Assembly (NCBI RefSeq): GCF_000164865.1
Contig: NC_014618.1
Span: 2,480,001 to 2,544,000, forward strand
Reading direction: 5' to 3'
From: [Enterobacter] lignolyticus SCF1
GTDB lineage: Bacteria > Pseudomonadota > Gammaproteobacteria > Enterobacterales > Enterobacteriaceae
Length of the DNA: 64,000 nt
Part shown: positions 1 to 9,145 of the stretch, one piece after another
Layout of the letters: every line of letters starts with the position of its first letter
Position numbering within the stretch: position 1 is the first letter of the stretch
Notes under the pieces: model-generated
What the model saw: only the letters and a program-made list of their open reading frames with translations
What the model was told of the DNA's origin: nothing
Database searches by the model: none
Made by a program: the position numbers and the translations under genes

Positions 1-233
1 TGATGGACGAAACGCACGAACATAAACATCAGCACCACAAAAATCAGCACGCCGAAGAACGGGTGCAGAATGCGCCCCATCTGCGGCGTCCCGAAGGTCT
101 CGGTCAGCCACTGCAGCGTCGGGAAAAAGAACGAAATCCCCGATACCGCCACCAGAAAGAAGCAGATCACCACCGTCCAGTGGCAGGCGCGATCGATAAA
201 CTTCGTGCGCACAATCATCTTCGACTTACTCAT
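1..233 (-). CDS. fdnI: Formate dehydrogenase N cytochrome b556 subunit, 5' part only
   Basis: Membrane subunit that takes electrons from FdnH and passes them to menaquinone. Only the first 77 codons lie in the window; the reading frame runs off the left edge. The product starts MSKSKMIVRTKFIDRACHW and continues into a first membrane segment, very like E. coli FdnI, including the early His that serves as a haem ligand in the family. The ATG overlaps the last 8 bases of fdnH (ATGAGTAA), so translation is probably coupled. The three fdn genes form one operon on the minus strand. Confidence 0.93.
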   Translation of the reverse strand, partial: MSKSKMIVRTKFIDRACHWTVVICFFLVAVSGISFFFPTLQWLTETFGTPQMGRILHPFFGVLIFVVLMFMFVRFVH

Positions 234-1110
234 GGCGATCCTCCTCGTCGTCGTCCGCCTCTTTATTTGGCCCGATACCGATGTAGTGATAAATCAGCCC
301 GGCAAAGGTGGCGATAAAACCGGCGGCAGCCAGCGGTTTCAGGGCACCTTTCCACAGGTTGATGGAGGTATCGATCGCTGGCGTCTTCGGCAGATTGTGA
401 TACAGCTCAGGTTGGTCGTTGTGATGCAGCACGTACATAACGTGCGTACCGCCCACCCCCTGCGGATTGTAAATGCCCGCATTTTGATAGCCGCGCGCTT
501 TCAGTTTGTCCACGCGCGCCTGCGCCACCTCCAGCATCTCCTTTTTGCTACCAAAATGGATGGCGCCCGTCGGGCATGTTTTCACGCAGGCCGGCTCCTG
601 GCCGACGCTGACGCGATCGACGCACAGGGTGCATTTGTAGACCCGGTTATCCTCTTTATTGAGGCGCGGGATGTTGAACGGACACCCGGCGATGCAGTAG
701 CCGCAGCCGATGCAGTTGTCCTGCTGGAAATCGACGATCCCATTCGCGTACTGAATAATTGCTCCGGCTGACAGGCACGCCTTCAGGCAGCCCGGATCTT
801 CGCAGTGCATACAGCCGTCTTTACGGATAAGCCACTCCAGCTTGCCGTTCTGGTCGGTTTCGCTAAAGCGCATCACCGTCCAGGATTTGGCGCTCAGGTC
901 GGCCGGATTATCGTACACCCCGACGCAGTGCCCCACGTCGTCACGGATATCATTCCACTCTGAGCAGGCCACCTGGCAGGCTTTACAGCCCACGCAGGAG
1001 GAGACATCGATAAGCTTGGCGACTTCAGCCTTGTAATCCCGCGCACGCGGCGCGGGGGTCATCGGGTTCGTCGCGGAGCGGTTGATAATGTCCTGTGTTT
1101 CCATTGTCAT
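226..1110 (-). CDS. fdnH: Formate dehydrogenase N iron-sulfur subunit
   Basis: Periplasm-facing electron transfer subunit carrying four [4Fe-4S] clusters between FdnG and FdnI. 294 residues, the usual length. Four cysteine groups are visible: CVGCKACQVAC, CMHCEDPGCLKAC, CIGCGYCIAGCPF, and CTLCVDR with a later CVKTC. A single C-terminal membrane helix (about residues 255-275) anchors it, as in the family. It begins 11 bases downstream of the fdnG stop and overlaps fdnI by 8 bases. In E. coli it leaves the cell as a complex with FdnG on the Tat signal of FdnG, which fits the absence of a signal peptide here. Confidence 0.95.
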   Translation of the reverse strand: MTMETQDIINRSATNPMTPAPRARDYKAEVAKLIDVSSCVGCKACQVACSEWNDIRDDVGHCVGVYDNPADLSAKSWTVMRFSETDQNGKLEWLIRKDGCMHCEDPGCLKACLSAGAIIQYANGIVDFQQDNCIGCGYCIAGCPFNIPRLNKEDNRVYKCTLCVDRVSVGQEPACVKTCPTGAIHFGSKKEMLEVAQARVDKLKARGYQNAGIYNPQGVGGTHVMYVLHHNDQPELYHNLPKTPAIDTSINLWKGALKPLAAAGFIATFAGLIYHYIGIGPNKEADDDEEDRHE

Positions 1111-1121
1111 TGAATCGCTCC

Positions 1122-4100
1122 TCAGGCTTTCTCGATGTTGACCAGAAACGCCTTATACTCCGGCGTTTGCGAGTTGGCATCGCCGACGTTTGGCGTCAGG
1201 GTGTTGGCGATATAGCCCTTTTGCGCCACGCCTTCAAAGCCCCAGTGCAGCGGGATCCCGACGGTTTCCACCTGCTGGCCGTTGACGTTCAGGGTTTGCA
1301 GACGGCGGGTAACCACCGCAACGGCGCGGATAAAGCCGCGCCTGCTGCTGACCGTCACACGGTCGCCGTTGGCAATGCCTTTGCTTGCCGCCAGGGTTTC
1401 GCTTATCTCTACAAACTGTTCCGGCTGCGCGATGGCGTTAAGCCGCGCGTGCTTGGTCCAGGTATGGAAATGCTCGGTCAGGCGATAGGTCGTGCCGACG
1501 TACGGGAACCGGTCCTTCTTACCTAAACGCAGCACGTCGTCCTCGTAAATACGCACCACCGGGCTGGAGATCACGCCGGGGTGCAGCGGGTTGGTGCCGA
1601 GCGGCGTTTCCATCGGCTCGTAGTGCTCCGGGAACGGGCCTTCCGCCAGCTTGTCGAGGGCGAACAGACGCCCCAGCCCTTCCGGCTGCATGATAAACGG
1701 CCCGGTTTTACTGCCCGGCGCGGCGGTGCTGAAGTCCGGAATGTCGTTACCCGTCCACTTCTGTCCGTTCCACTCGATCAGCATCCGCTTCGGATCCCAC
1801 GGCTTGCCGTTGATATCCGCCGAGGCGCGGTTATACAGCACGCGACGATTGAGCGGCCACGCCCAGGACCAGCCCAGCGTGTTGCCAAGCCCAGACGGAT
1901 CGGCGTTGTCGCGGTTAGCCATCTGGTTGCCCTGCTCCGTCCAGCTGCCGGTATAGATCCAGCAGGAAGACGCAGTGCTGCCGTCGTCACGCAGCAGCGC
2001 AAAACTGCTCAACAGCTGGCCTTTCTTCGCCAGCAGATTACCGTTGGCGTCAAAGAGATCCGCCAGCGCCACGCCGTTGTTCTCTTTGGCCACCTCTGCG
2101 GATTCCGGATGGTCCGGCTGCTTGTAGTCCCAGCGCATCTTCAGCAGCGGCTCAACGCCCTTGCCGCCTTCCGCGCGGTACATCGCGCGCAGGCGATGGT
2201 AAATCCCGGCAAGAATTTCGCCGTCGTTACGCGCTTCGCCAGGGGCATCCTGACCTTTCCAGTGCCACTGCAGCCAGCGCCCGGAGTTGGCAATCGAACC
2301 GTCTTCCTCGGCAAAGCAGGTCGACGGCAGGCGGAACACTTCGGTTTGAATCGACGCGGTATCCACATCGTTCATTTCGCCGTGGTTCTGCCAGAAGCAG
2401 GAGGTCTCCGTTACCAGCGGATCGATAACCACCATGTACTTCAGCTTGCTCAGGCTGCGAACCACCTTGTTTTTGTCGGGGAAAGAGGCCACCGGGTTAA
2501 AGCCCTGACAGATATAGCCCGTGACGCGCCCCTTATCCATCATGTTGAAATACTTGATGACGTCATACGACTGGTCCCATTTCGGCAGCCACTCGAAGCC
2601 CCAGTCGTTATCTTTTTGCGCCGCATCGCCGTAGAAGGATTTCAGCAGGCTGACGGCAAACTTCGGATAGTTGCTCCAGTAGTTCACCTGATCCGGTAGC
2701 GTCGCTTTTGGCGTATTCGCCGCCAGCCAGGTTTGCAGATCCGCCTGTTTTTCAGAGGGCAGCGTCAGATAGCCCGGCAGGCTGGTCGACAACAGCCCCA
2801 GATCGGTTAAGCCCTGAATGTTGGAGTGTCCACGTAGGGCGTTCACGCCGCCGCCGGCCATCCCCATATTGCCGAGCAGCAGTTGGATCATCGCCATAGT
2901 GCGGATGTTCTGCGCGCCCACGGTGTGCTGCGTCCAGCCCAGCGCATACAGGAAGGTGGTGGTTCTGTCCGCCGCGCTGGTCGACGCCAGCACTTCGCAC
3001 ACTCGCAGGAAATCCGCTTTCGGCGTACCGCAAATATTCTCGACGACCTCCGGCGTATAGCGGGAAACGTGCTGCTTCAGCAGATTCCACACGCAGCGCG
3101 GGTCGGTCAGGGTGTCATCGCGTTTCGCATAGCCGTTTTCATCGAACTGATAGCTCCAGGACGATTTATCGTACTGTCGTTTTTCGGCGTCATAACCGCT
3201 GAACAAACCGTCTTCGAAGGCAAAATCCTCCCGCACCAGCAGGCCGGCGTTGGTGTAGTGCTTAACGTATTCGGCGTTAATTTTATTGTTTTCGATCAGG
3301 TACAGCAGCACACCGGAAAGGAACGTAATGTCCGTACCGGAGCGAATCGGCGCATAAATATCGGCCACAGACGCCGTACGCGTAAAGCGCGGGTCGACGA
3401 CGATAAGCGTCGCATCGTTGTTGTTTTTCGCCTCTATCGCCCAGCGGAAACCCACCGGGTGGGCTTCTGCGGCATTACCGCCCATCACCACCACGACGTT
3501 GGCGTTTTTGATATCCACCCAGTGGTTGGTCATCGCACCGCGACCAAATGTTGGAGCAAGACTTGCTACCGTTGGTCCGTGTCAGACGCGCGCCTGGTTG
3601 TCTACCGCCAGCATGCCGAGAGAGCGCACAAATTTTTGCGTCAGCATGCCGGTTTCATTACTTGCCGCAGATGCGCAGAGCATCCCGGTGGAAAGCCAGC
3701 GGTTGACCGTGACGCCCTGCTCGTTCTTTTCTATAAAGTTGGCGTCGCGATCGGCTTTCATTAATTTTGCAATTCGGGAGAACGCGTCGTCCCAGGAGAT
3801 GCGCTGCCACCTGTCCGACCCCGGCGCCCGATACTCCGGATAGCGCAGGCGGTTTTCGCTGTGGACATAGTCCAGCAGCCCGGCCCCTTTGGGACACAGC
3901 GCGCCGCGGCTGACCGGATGATCCGGGTCGCCCTCAATATGATAAATCGCTTCTTTGGCGTTCTTCGCGCCATCCCCCAGGCTGTACATCAACAGCCCAC
4001 ATCCCACGGAGCAATATGTGCAGGTATTACGAACCTCTTTTGCGCGTAACAGCTTATAGTTACGCGCCTGAGCCAGCGCCATTTTCGGGGCGAACCCTAA

Positions 4101-4169
4101 TGCCGCGGCCGTGGTCCCGGCCATACCGCCCGCGCAGATTTTAAAAAACTGCCTGCGACTGACGTCCAT
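1122..4169 (-). CDS. fdnG: Formate dehydrogenase N catalytic subunit, selenocysteine protein
   Basis: Catalytic subunit, oxidising formate to CO2 with bis-molybdopterin guanine dinucleotide and one [4Fe-4S] cluster in the periplasm. The gene is interrupted by an in-frame TGA at 3582-3584, codon 196, exactly where FdnG carries selenocysteine; reading through gives 1015 residues, the length I recall for E. coli FdnG. The N-terminus has a twin-arginine signal (SRRQFFK), followed by the cluster motif CTYCSVGCGLLMY and CPKGAG. A gene caller that treats TGA as stop splits this into a 195-residue and an 803-residue piece; both are one gene. A ribosome binding site (AGGAAAA) precedes the ATG. Confidence 0.97.
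3546..3584 (-). promoter_or_regulatory. Selenocysteine UGA codon and SECIS hairpin in fdnG
   Basis: The TGA codon (3582-3584) is followed on the minus strand by a hairpin whose arms are AGCAAG and CTTGCT (3555-3567). The spacing and apical sequence match the bacterial SECIS element recognised by SelB in formate dehydrogenase genes. Selenocysteine insertion here is inferred from position and family knowledge. Confidence 0.85.
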
Positions 4170-4390
4170 TGTTTTCCTCGTTAATCAGGATAAATCACGG
4201 GGAAAACTAACAGCCCGGGCGCTGATTTTTTTGCGTCAAATCAATATCGAAAACTAATGCCCCCTTAATAGTTGGCGCTGGCGAATTTTAATAATCCTTT
4301 GTGATTAAGGTGACGGAAATTAACGCCCCACCGCCGCCATAAAAGTGGTATAAATTATTCTTTGGTCTCAAGAAAAGAACTCCGGGGAAA
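4170..4390. promoter_or_regulatory. fdnG-yddG divergent intergenic region with FNR-like site
   Basis: This 221-base gap must hold the promoters of both fdnGHI (minus) and yddG (plus). At 4231-4244 the minus strand reads TTGATTTGACGCAA, a good left FNR half-site (TTGAT) with a weak right half at the correct spacing. In E. coli, fdnG is activated by FNR and NarL, so an FNR site is expected. I could not confidently mark the NarL heptamers. Confidence 0.5.
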
Positions 4391-5272
4391 ATGACAAAAC
4401 AACGCGCGACGCTTATTGGACTCATCGCCATCATCCTGTGGAGCACCATGGTCGGGCTTATCCGCGGCGTCAGCGAGGGGCTCGGGCCCGTCGGCGGCGC
4501 GGCGATGATCTACTCGCTAAGCGGCCTGCTGCTGGTCTTCACCGTCGGAATCCCTGGCGTACGGCAATTTTCTCTGCGCTACCTGCTGGCCGGATGCCTG
4601 CTGTTCGTCAGCTATGAAATTTGTCTTGCCCTGTCGCTGGGCTATGCCGCCACCCGTCAGCAGGCCATCGAGGTGGGGATGGTGAATTATTTGTGGCCGA
4701 GCCTGACCATTCTGTTCGCTATTTTGTTTAACGGTCAAAAATCAACCTTATTGATCGTCCCCGGGCTCCTGCTTTCGCTGCTCGGCGTCAGTTGGGTACT
4801 CGGCGGCGAGAACGGATTAAATATTGATGAAATTATCAGCAATATTATTTCCAGCCCCCTGAGCTATATTCTGGCCTTCTGCGGCGCATTTATCTGGGCA
4901 GCCTACTGTACGGTTACCGCGAAATATGCGAAAGGGAAAAACGGCATCACCTTTTTCGTATTACTGACGGGGCTTAGCCTGTGGATACAATATCTGTTCA
5001 GCGACCAGCCGCCGATGCAGTTCAGCTGGCCGGTGGTTATCAAACTTATTATGTGCGCGCTGTCGCTCGGCTTCGCCTACGCGGCATGGAACATCGGCAT
5101 CCTGCACGGCAGCGTCAGCCTGCTGGCCGTCGGCTCCTACTTTACCCCGGTACTGTCCTCGGCGCTGGCCTCGTTCCTGCTCAGCGCCCCGCTCTCCTGG
5201 AGCTTCTGGCAGGGCGCCTGCATGGTGTGCGCCGGCTCGCTGTTGTGCTGGTTAGCCACCCGAAGCCGCTAG
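4391..5272 (+). CDS. yddG: Aromatic amino acid exporter YddG
   Basis: Inner-membrane exporter of the drug/metabolite transporter superfamily, known in E. coli to export Phe, Tyr and Trp and in Salmonella to contribute to paraquat export. 293 residues with about ten hydrophobic helices. The opening (ATLIGLIAIILWSTMVGLIR) and the stretch GMVNYLWPSLTILFAILFNG are nearly identical to E. coli YddG. It lies divergent from fdnG, as in E. coli, and its stop is only 2 bases from the convergent smvA stop. Confidence 0.95.
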   Translation: MTKQRATLIGLIAIILWSTMVGLIRGVSEGLGPVGGAAMIYSLSGLLLVFTVGIPGVRQFSLRYLLAGCLLFVSYEICLALSLGYAATRQQAIEVGMVNYLWPSLTILFAILFNGQKSTLLIVPGLLLSLLGVSWVLGGENGLNIDEIISNIISSPLSYILAFCGAFIWAAYCTVTAKYAKGKNGITFFVLLTGLSLWIQYLFSDQPPMQFSWPVVIKLIMCALSLGFAYAAWNIGILHGSVSLLAVGSYFTPVLSSALASFLLSAPLSWSFWQGACMVCAGSLLCWLATRSR

Positions 5273-5274
5273 CT

Positions 5275-6765
5275 TCACGCGGTCTGGCGCACCTTTGCCA
5301 GGCCGAACCAGACGCCGACCGCCAGCGCCAGCAGCATTCCCCCGGCGCTGAACAGCACCACGCTGTGCGATGAAATAAACGCGGTTTTCGCCGCGTCGAT
5401 GACCGCCATCGCCTGCGGCTGCTCCAGCGTCTGCGCCAGCTGTACCGCCTCGCCGATAGACGACGACGCCCGCGCCGCTTCCCCGGCCAGCAGCCCGTCC
5501 GGCAGCAAAATAGAGCCGCTGTAGCTGCGGGTGAGGATCAGACCGAACACCGCAATACCCAGCCCGGCGCCAAGCTCGTAGGCCATGGTTTCGATAGCCC
5601 CGGCCGCGGCCGCTTTTTCTTTCGGCGCCGCCGCCATTATCGCCGCCGTTGAGGCCAGCAGCGCGCTGGCGGCGCTGAAGCCCAGCATCGTCATCAGCCC
5701 CCAGGCCTGCCACTGCTGGGTGGTAAAATCGGTCATCGACAGTCCGAGGAAACTTAACGCGCTGAGCATCATGCCGCCGGTCGCCACTTCACGCAAACCA
5801 ATGCGCGACACCAGTATTCCGGCGATGGGGCCGCTAAAACCGCTCGCCAGCATCACCGGCAGCATAAACAGCCCCGCTTCGAACGGCGTTTTGCCGTGCA
5901 CAAACTGCAGCTCCTGCGCCATCAGCAGCTCAAAGCCCACCAGCGTCGCCAGCGCGGTTATCGCCATCATCACGCCGCAGAGGATAATACGGTGGGTGAA
6001 CAGCCGCATGTCGATCATCGGCGTACGCGCCGCCAGCTGAATGCGCACGAAGGCCGTCAGCAGTACGCCGCCCACCAGCAGCGCCAGCGCAACAAACCCC
6101 AGCCCTTCGCTGCCCTTGATCGCCGATTTGGCGCTCCACACCAGCAGCAGAATCGCCGCCACCAGCATGACCGCGTGGGTAAAGTTCAGCGGCTGCTCGC
6201 GCCGCCCCGGCTGCCACGGCACGACCCGCGCGCTAACCGCCATCACCACCAGCACGATCGGTACGTTGATCAGAAAAACCGCGCCCCACCAGAAGTGCTC
6301 AAGCACAATCCCGCCGATTAGCGGGCCGAACGCTGCGCCGCCGGAACCGATGGTCGCCCACAGCCCCAGCGCCATATTGCGGTGGCGCGCCTCGCTGAAG
6401 GTATTGCGAATACCCGCCAGCGTCGCCGGAACGATCATCGCCGCCCCGACGGCCAGACAGGCGCGGGCGGCGATAAGCCACATCGCGCTGGGGGCGAACG
6501 CCGCCGCCAGCGAGGCAAGGCCGAACAGCCCGCTGCCGGACAGCAGCAGGCGCTTAAAGCCGATGCGATCGCCAAGCGCGCCCATCGGCAGCACCATTCC
6601 GGCCATCACCAGCGAATAAATATCGATTATCCATAACAGTTCATTGCTGCTGGTCCCCAGCGATACGCTCAGCGTCGGCGCTGCAACGTGCAGCACGGTG
6701 GCATCAATCGCGACCGGGATATACACCAGCAAAATCGCAAATAACGTTACCCATTGGCGAAACAT
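5275..6765 (-). CDS. smvA: MFS multidrug efflux pump SmvA
   Basis: Proton-driven 14-helix major facilitator transporter of the DHA2 type, known in Salmonella and Klebsiella for methyl viologen, acriflavine and cationic biocide (for example chlorhexidine) efflux. 496 residues; the start MFRQWVTLFAILLVYIPVAI and the motif PMGALGDRIGFKR (family motif A) match Salmonella SmvA closely. It is divergent from the TetR gene smvR, and two palindromic operator-like sites lie between them. The gene ends almost touching yddG, so read-through from either side would be antisense to the other. Confidence 0.93.
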   Translation of the reverse strand: MFRQWVTLFAILLVYIPVAIDATVLHVAAPTLSVSLGTSSNELLWIIDIYSLVMAGMVLPMGALGDRIGFKRLLLSGSGLFGLASLAAAFAPSAMWLIAARACLAVGAAMIVPATLAGIRNTFSEARHRNMALGLWATIGSGGAAFGPLIGGIVLEHFWWGAVFLINVPIVLVVMAVSARVVPWQPGRREQPLNFTHAVMLVAAILLLVWSAKSAIKGSEGLGFVALALLVGGVLLTAFVRIQLAARTPMIDMRLFTHRIILCGVMMAITALATLVGFELLMAQELQFVHGKTPFEAGLFMLPVMLASGFSGPIAGILVSRIGLREVATGGMMLSALSFLGLSMTDFTTQQWQAWGLMTMLGFSAASALLASTAAIMAAAPKEKAAAAGAIETMAYELGAGLGIAVFGLILTRSYSGSILLPDGLLAGEAARASSSIGEAVQLAQTLEQPQAMAVIDAAKTAFISSHSVVLFSAGGMLLALAVGVWFGLAKVRQTA

Positions 6766-6788
6766 ACATCTCCCTCATAAATACAAAG

Positions 6789-6840
6789 CTGGACATCCGT
6801 CCAGTTTGCGATCGTGGGGGAAAGTTGAACACTTGTCCAG
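6789..6840. promoter_or_regulatory. Paired palindromic operator candidates for SmvR
   Basis: A perfect palindrome CTGGAC-ATCC-GTCCAG lies at 6789-6804, and a second imperfect copy TTGAAC-ACTT-GTCCAG at 6825-6840, 36 bases centre to centre, between divergent smvA and smvR. Two related palindromes in a TetR-pump intergenic region are the usual arrangement for autorepression plus pump repression. That SmvR binds them is inference. Confidence 0.7.
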
Positions 6841-6882
6841 CTTTTTGTTATTATCGCCCTATCACCGCCAGGGAAGAGAGAT

Positions 6883-7461
6883 ATGGGCTATCTGAATCGC
6901 GAAGAACGTCGGGAAACCATCATGCAGGCCGCCATGCGCGTCGCGCTGGATCAAGGGTTTACCGGTATGACGGTCCGCAACATCGCCACCGCCGCGGGCG
7001 TCGCCGCAGGCCAGGTCCACCACCATTTCACCTCCTCCGGCGAGCTAAAATCCCAGGCGTTTATCCGCGTGATCCGCGAGATGATGGATCTGCAGCGCCT
7101 TTCGCGCACCGCCGGCTGGCGTGAACAGCTGTTTTCCGCCCTCGGCAGCGAGGACGGACGGCTGGAGCCCTATATCCGCCTGTGGCGCCAGGCGCAGCTG
7201 CTGGCCGACAGCGATCCGGAAATCAAAAGCGCGTACCTGCTGACCATGAACCTGTGGCATGACGAAGCGGTCAGGATCATTCGCGCGGGCCATGCCGCTG
7301 GCGAATTTACCCTGCGCGATAGCGCCGAAAATATCGCCTGGCGGCTGATTTCGCTGGTCTGTGGACTGGACGGGATTTACGTGCTGGGAATGCCGGAGGT
7401 AGACGATGCCGCATTCACCCGCCACCTGCAGCACGTTATTCAGCTTGAGTTATTTTCGTAA
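6883..7461 (+). CDS. smvR: TetR-family repressor of smvA
   Basis: One-component repressor. 192 residues with an N-terminal helix-turn-helix (MTVRNIATAAGVAAGQVHHHF, about residues 27-47) and a C-terminal ligand/dimerisation domain ending in a YsiA-like fold region (WRLISLVCGLDGIYVLG). Divergent from smvA with paired palindromes between the genes. In K. pneumoniae, loss-of-function changes in SmvR raise SmvA output and chlorhexidine tolerance; the same role is inferred here. The ATG is preceded by GGGAAGAGAGAT, a fair ribosome binding site. Confidence 0.9.
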   Translation: MGYLNREERRETIMQAAMRVALDQGFTGMTVRNIATAAGVAAGQVHHHFTSSGELKSQAFIRVIREMMDLQRLSRTAGWREQLFSALGSEDGRLEPYIRLWRQAQLLADSDPEIKSAYLLTMNLWHDEAVRIIRAGHAAGEFTLRDSAENIAWRLISLVCGLDGIYVLGMPEVDDAAFTRHLQHVIQLELFS

Positions 7462-7624
7462 CATTCCCCCTGAAGACTCAAAATCATTCCGGCGCAAACC
7501 GGTGAGCCTCGGGAGTATAATTACAATTAGTAACACTTAAGCCGCGCTATATCCAACGGCCATTCGCGGGGTCGTCCTTTTTTATCTATCCTTTTTCACA
7601 TCACCATAAAATTCAACCCCATCT

Positions 7625-7642
7625 GCAGAACCCAGGTTCTGC
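7625..7642 (+). promoter_or_regulatory. Inverted repeat in the narU leader
   Basis: GCAGAACC-CA-GGTTCTGC is a perfect 8+2+8 inverted repeat about 50 bases before narU. The 11-base string AGGTTCTGCCC that covers its right arm recurs at 9119-9129, just ahead of narZ. The loop is too short for a stable hairpin, so a protein-binding site is as likely as an RNA structure. The rest of 7462-7693 shows no gene. Confidence 0.45.
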
Positions 7643-7693
7643 CCATTTCTTTTTGCTTATTTTCAATCATATGCTGGCGCAGTCGAGGGCGAT

Positions 7694-9085
7694 ATGTCAC
7701 AACAAAGTGAGAAGAATAATCATTATCTTTTAAGCAACTGGAAGCCAGAAAACGCGGCGTTTTGGGAGAATAAGGGCAAGCATATTGCCAGAAGAAATCT
7801 ATGGATTTCTGTGGCTTGCCTGCTGCTGGCCTTCTGCGTATGGATGCTGTTTAGCGCCGTATCGGTCAACCTGAATAAAGTCGGGTTTAATTTTACTACC
7901 GATGAACTGTTTTTATTAACTGCACTGCCTTCTTTATCCGGGGCAATATTGCGCGTGCCCTACTCCTTTATGGTACCTATATTTGGCGGCCGGTACTGGA
8001 CGGTAATAAGCACGGTTATTCTGATTATTCCCTGCATCTGGCTCGGAATTGCCATTCAAAATACCGCTACCCCGTACTGGGTATTTATTGTAATTGCGCT
8101 GCTGTGCGGATTTGCCGGCGCTAATTTCGCCTCCAGCATGGGCAATATCAGCTTTTTCTTTCCGAAAGCCAGACAGGGCAGCGCGCTCGGCGTCAACGGC
8201 GGCCTCGGCAACCTCGGCGTCAGCGTGATGCAGATGGTCGCCCCGGCGGTGATCTTTGTGCCGGTCTTCACCTTTCTCGGCGTTCACGGCGCGCCGCAGG
8301 GCGACGGTTCGACGATGTGGCTTGCCAATGCGGCCTGGATCTGGGCGCCGCTGCTGCTTATCGCCACTCTTGCCGCCTGGTTCGGGATGAACGATATCGC
8401 CAGCTCGAAAGCCTCGGTAGCGGACCAGCTGCCGGTGCTGGGCAGGCTGCACATGTGGGTGCTGGCGCTGCTGTATCTGGCGACCTTCGGCTCCTTTATC
8501 GGCTTTTCGGCAGGGTTCGCCATGCTGTCGAAAACCCAGTTCCCGGACGTCAATATCCTGAAGCTGGCCTTCTTCGGCCCCTTCCTCGGCGCCCTGGCGC
8601 GCTCGGCGGGCGGGGTTATCTCCGACAAGCTCGGCGGCGTGCGGGTGACGCTGGTGAATTTCGTCTTTATGGCGCTGTTTACCGCCCTGCTGTTCCTCAC
8701 GCTGCCCGGCGGCGGCTCGCAGGGGAATTTCACCACCTTCTACATCGTCTTCATGGGGCTGTTCCTCACCGCCGGGCTCGGCAGCGGCTCCACGTTCCAG
8801 ATGATCGCCATTATCTTCCGTCAGATAACCATCGCCCGGGTGAAAAAGCGCGGCGGCAGCGACGAGCAGGCGCAGCAGGAGGCGGTGACCGACACCGCGG
8901 CGGCGCTGGGTTTTATCTCCGCTATCGGCGCGGTCGGCGGCTTTTTCATCCCGAAAGCCTTCGGCACCTCGCTTGCCATGACCGGCTCTCCCGTCGGCGC
9001 CATGAAGGTTTTTCTGGTGTTTTACATCGTCTGCGTGGGGGTGACCTGGGTCGTCTACGGTCGCCGCACGTCGCCAAAAGCATAA
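7694..9085 (+). CDS. narU: Nitrate/nitrite transporter NarU
   Basis: Inner-membrane MFS protein of the NarK/NarU group that imports nitrate and exchanges or exports nitrite. 463 residues and about 12 helices. It opens with a NarU-type N-terminus (YLLSNWKPENAAFWENKGK) and holds the nitrate signature GFAGANFASSMGNISFFFP and GLGSGSTFQM. It lies 60 bases ahead of narZ in the same direction, the standard narU-narZYWV order. In E. coli this set is expressed in stationary phase under RpoS rather than strongly by FNR/NarL. Confidence 0.95.
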   Translation: MSQQSEKNNHYLLSNWKPENAAFWENKGKHIARRNLWISVACLLLAFCVWMLFSAVSVNLNKVGFNFTTDELFLLTALPSLSGAILRVPYSFMVPIFGGRYWTVISTVILIIPCIWLGIAIQNTATPYWVFIVIALLCGFAGANFASSMGNISFFFPKARQGSALGVNGGLGNLGVSVMQMVAPAVIFVPVFTFLGVHGAPQGDGSTMWLANAAWIWAPLLLIATLAAWFGMNDIASSKASVADQLPVLGRLHMWVLALLYLATFGSFIGFSAGFAMLSKTQFPDVNILKLAFFGPFLGALARSAGGVISDKLGGVRVTLVNFVFMALFTALLFLTLPGGGSQGNFTTFYIVFMGLFLTAGLGSGSTFQMIAIIFRQITIARVKKRGGSDEQAQQEAVTDTAAALGFISAIGAVGGFFIPKAFGTSLAMTGSPVGAMKVFLVFYIVCVGVTWVVYGRRTSPKA

Positions 9086-9113
9086 ATCAGAACAGCGTGA
9101 GCAGTGCAACCCC

Positions 9114-9130
9114 GGGGCAGGTTCTGCCCC
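9114..9130 (+). promoter_or_regulatory. Hairpin just ahead of the narZ ribosome binding site
   Basis: GGGGCAG-GTT-CTGCCCC forms a compact 7-bp GC-rich hairpin between narU and narZ, 15 bases before the narZ ATG and touching the region of the CAGGAG ribosome binding site. It lacks a U-tract, so it is not a good terminator; it could stabilise the 3' segment of a processed narU-narZ transcript or modulate narZ translation. Confidence 0.5.
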
Positions 9131-9145
9131 GTCAGGAGAAACGTC

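Noticed and set aside
3582..3584. In-frame stop splitting a formate dehydrogenase gene in two
   Set aside because: It is the selenocysteine codon of fdnG: right position (codon 196), followed by a SECIS-like hairpin, and both halves together give the normal length.
5275..6765. Long plus-strand open frames across smvA
   Set aside because: They are GC-rich shadow frames of the minus-strand gene with low-complexity translations.
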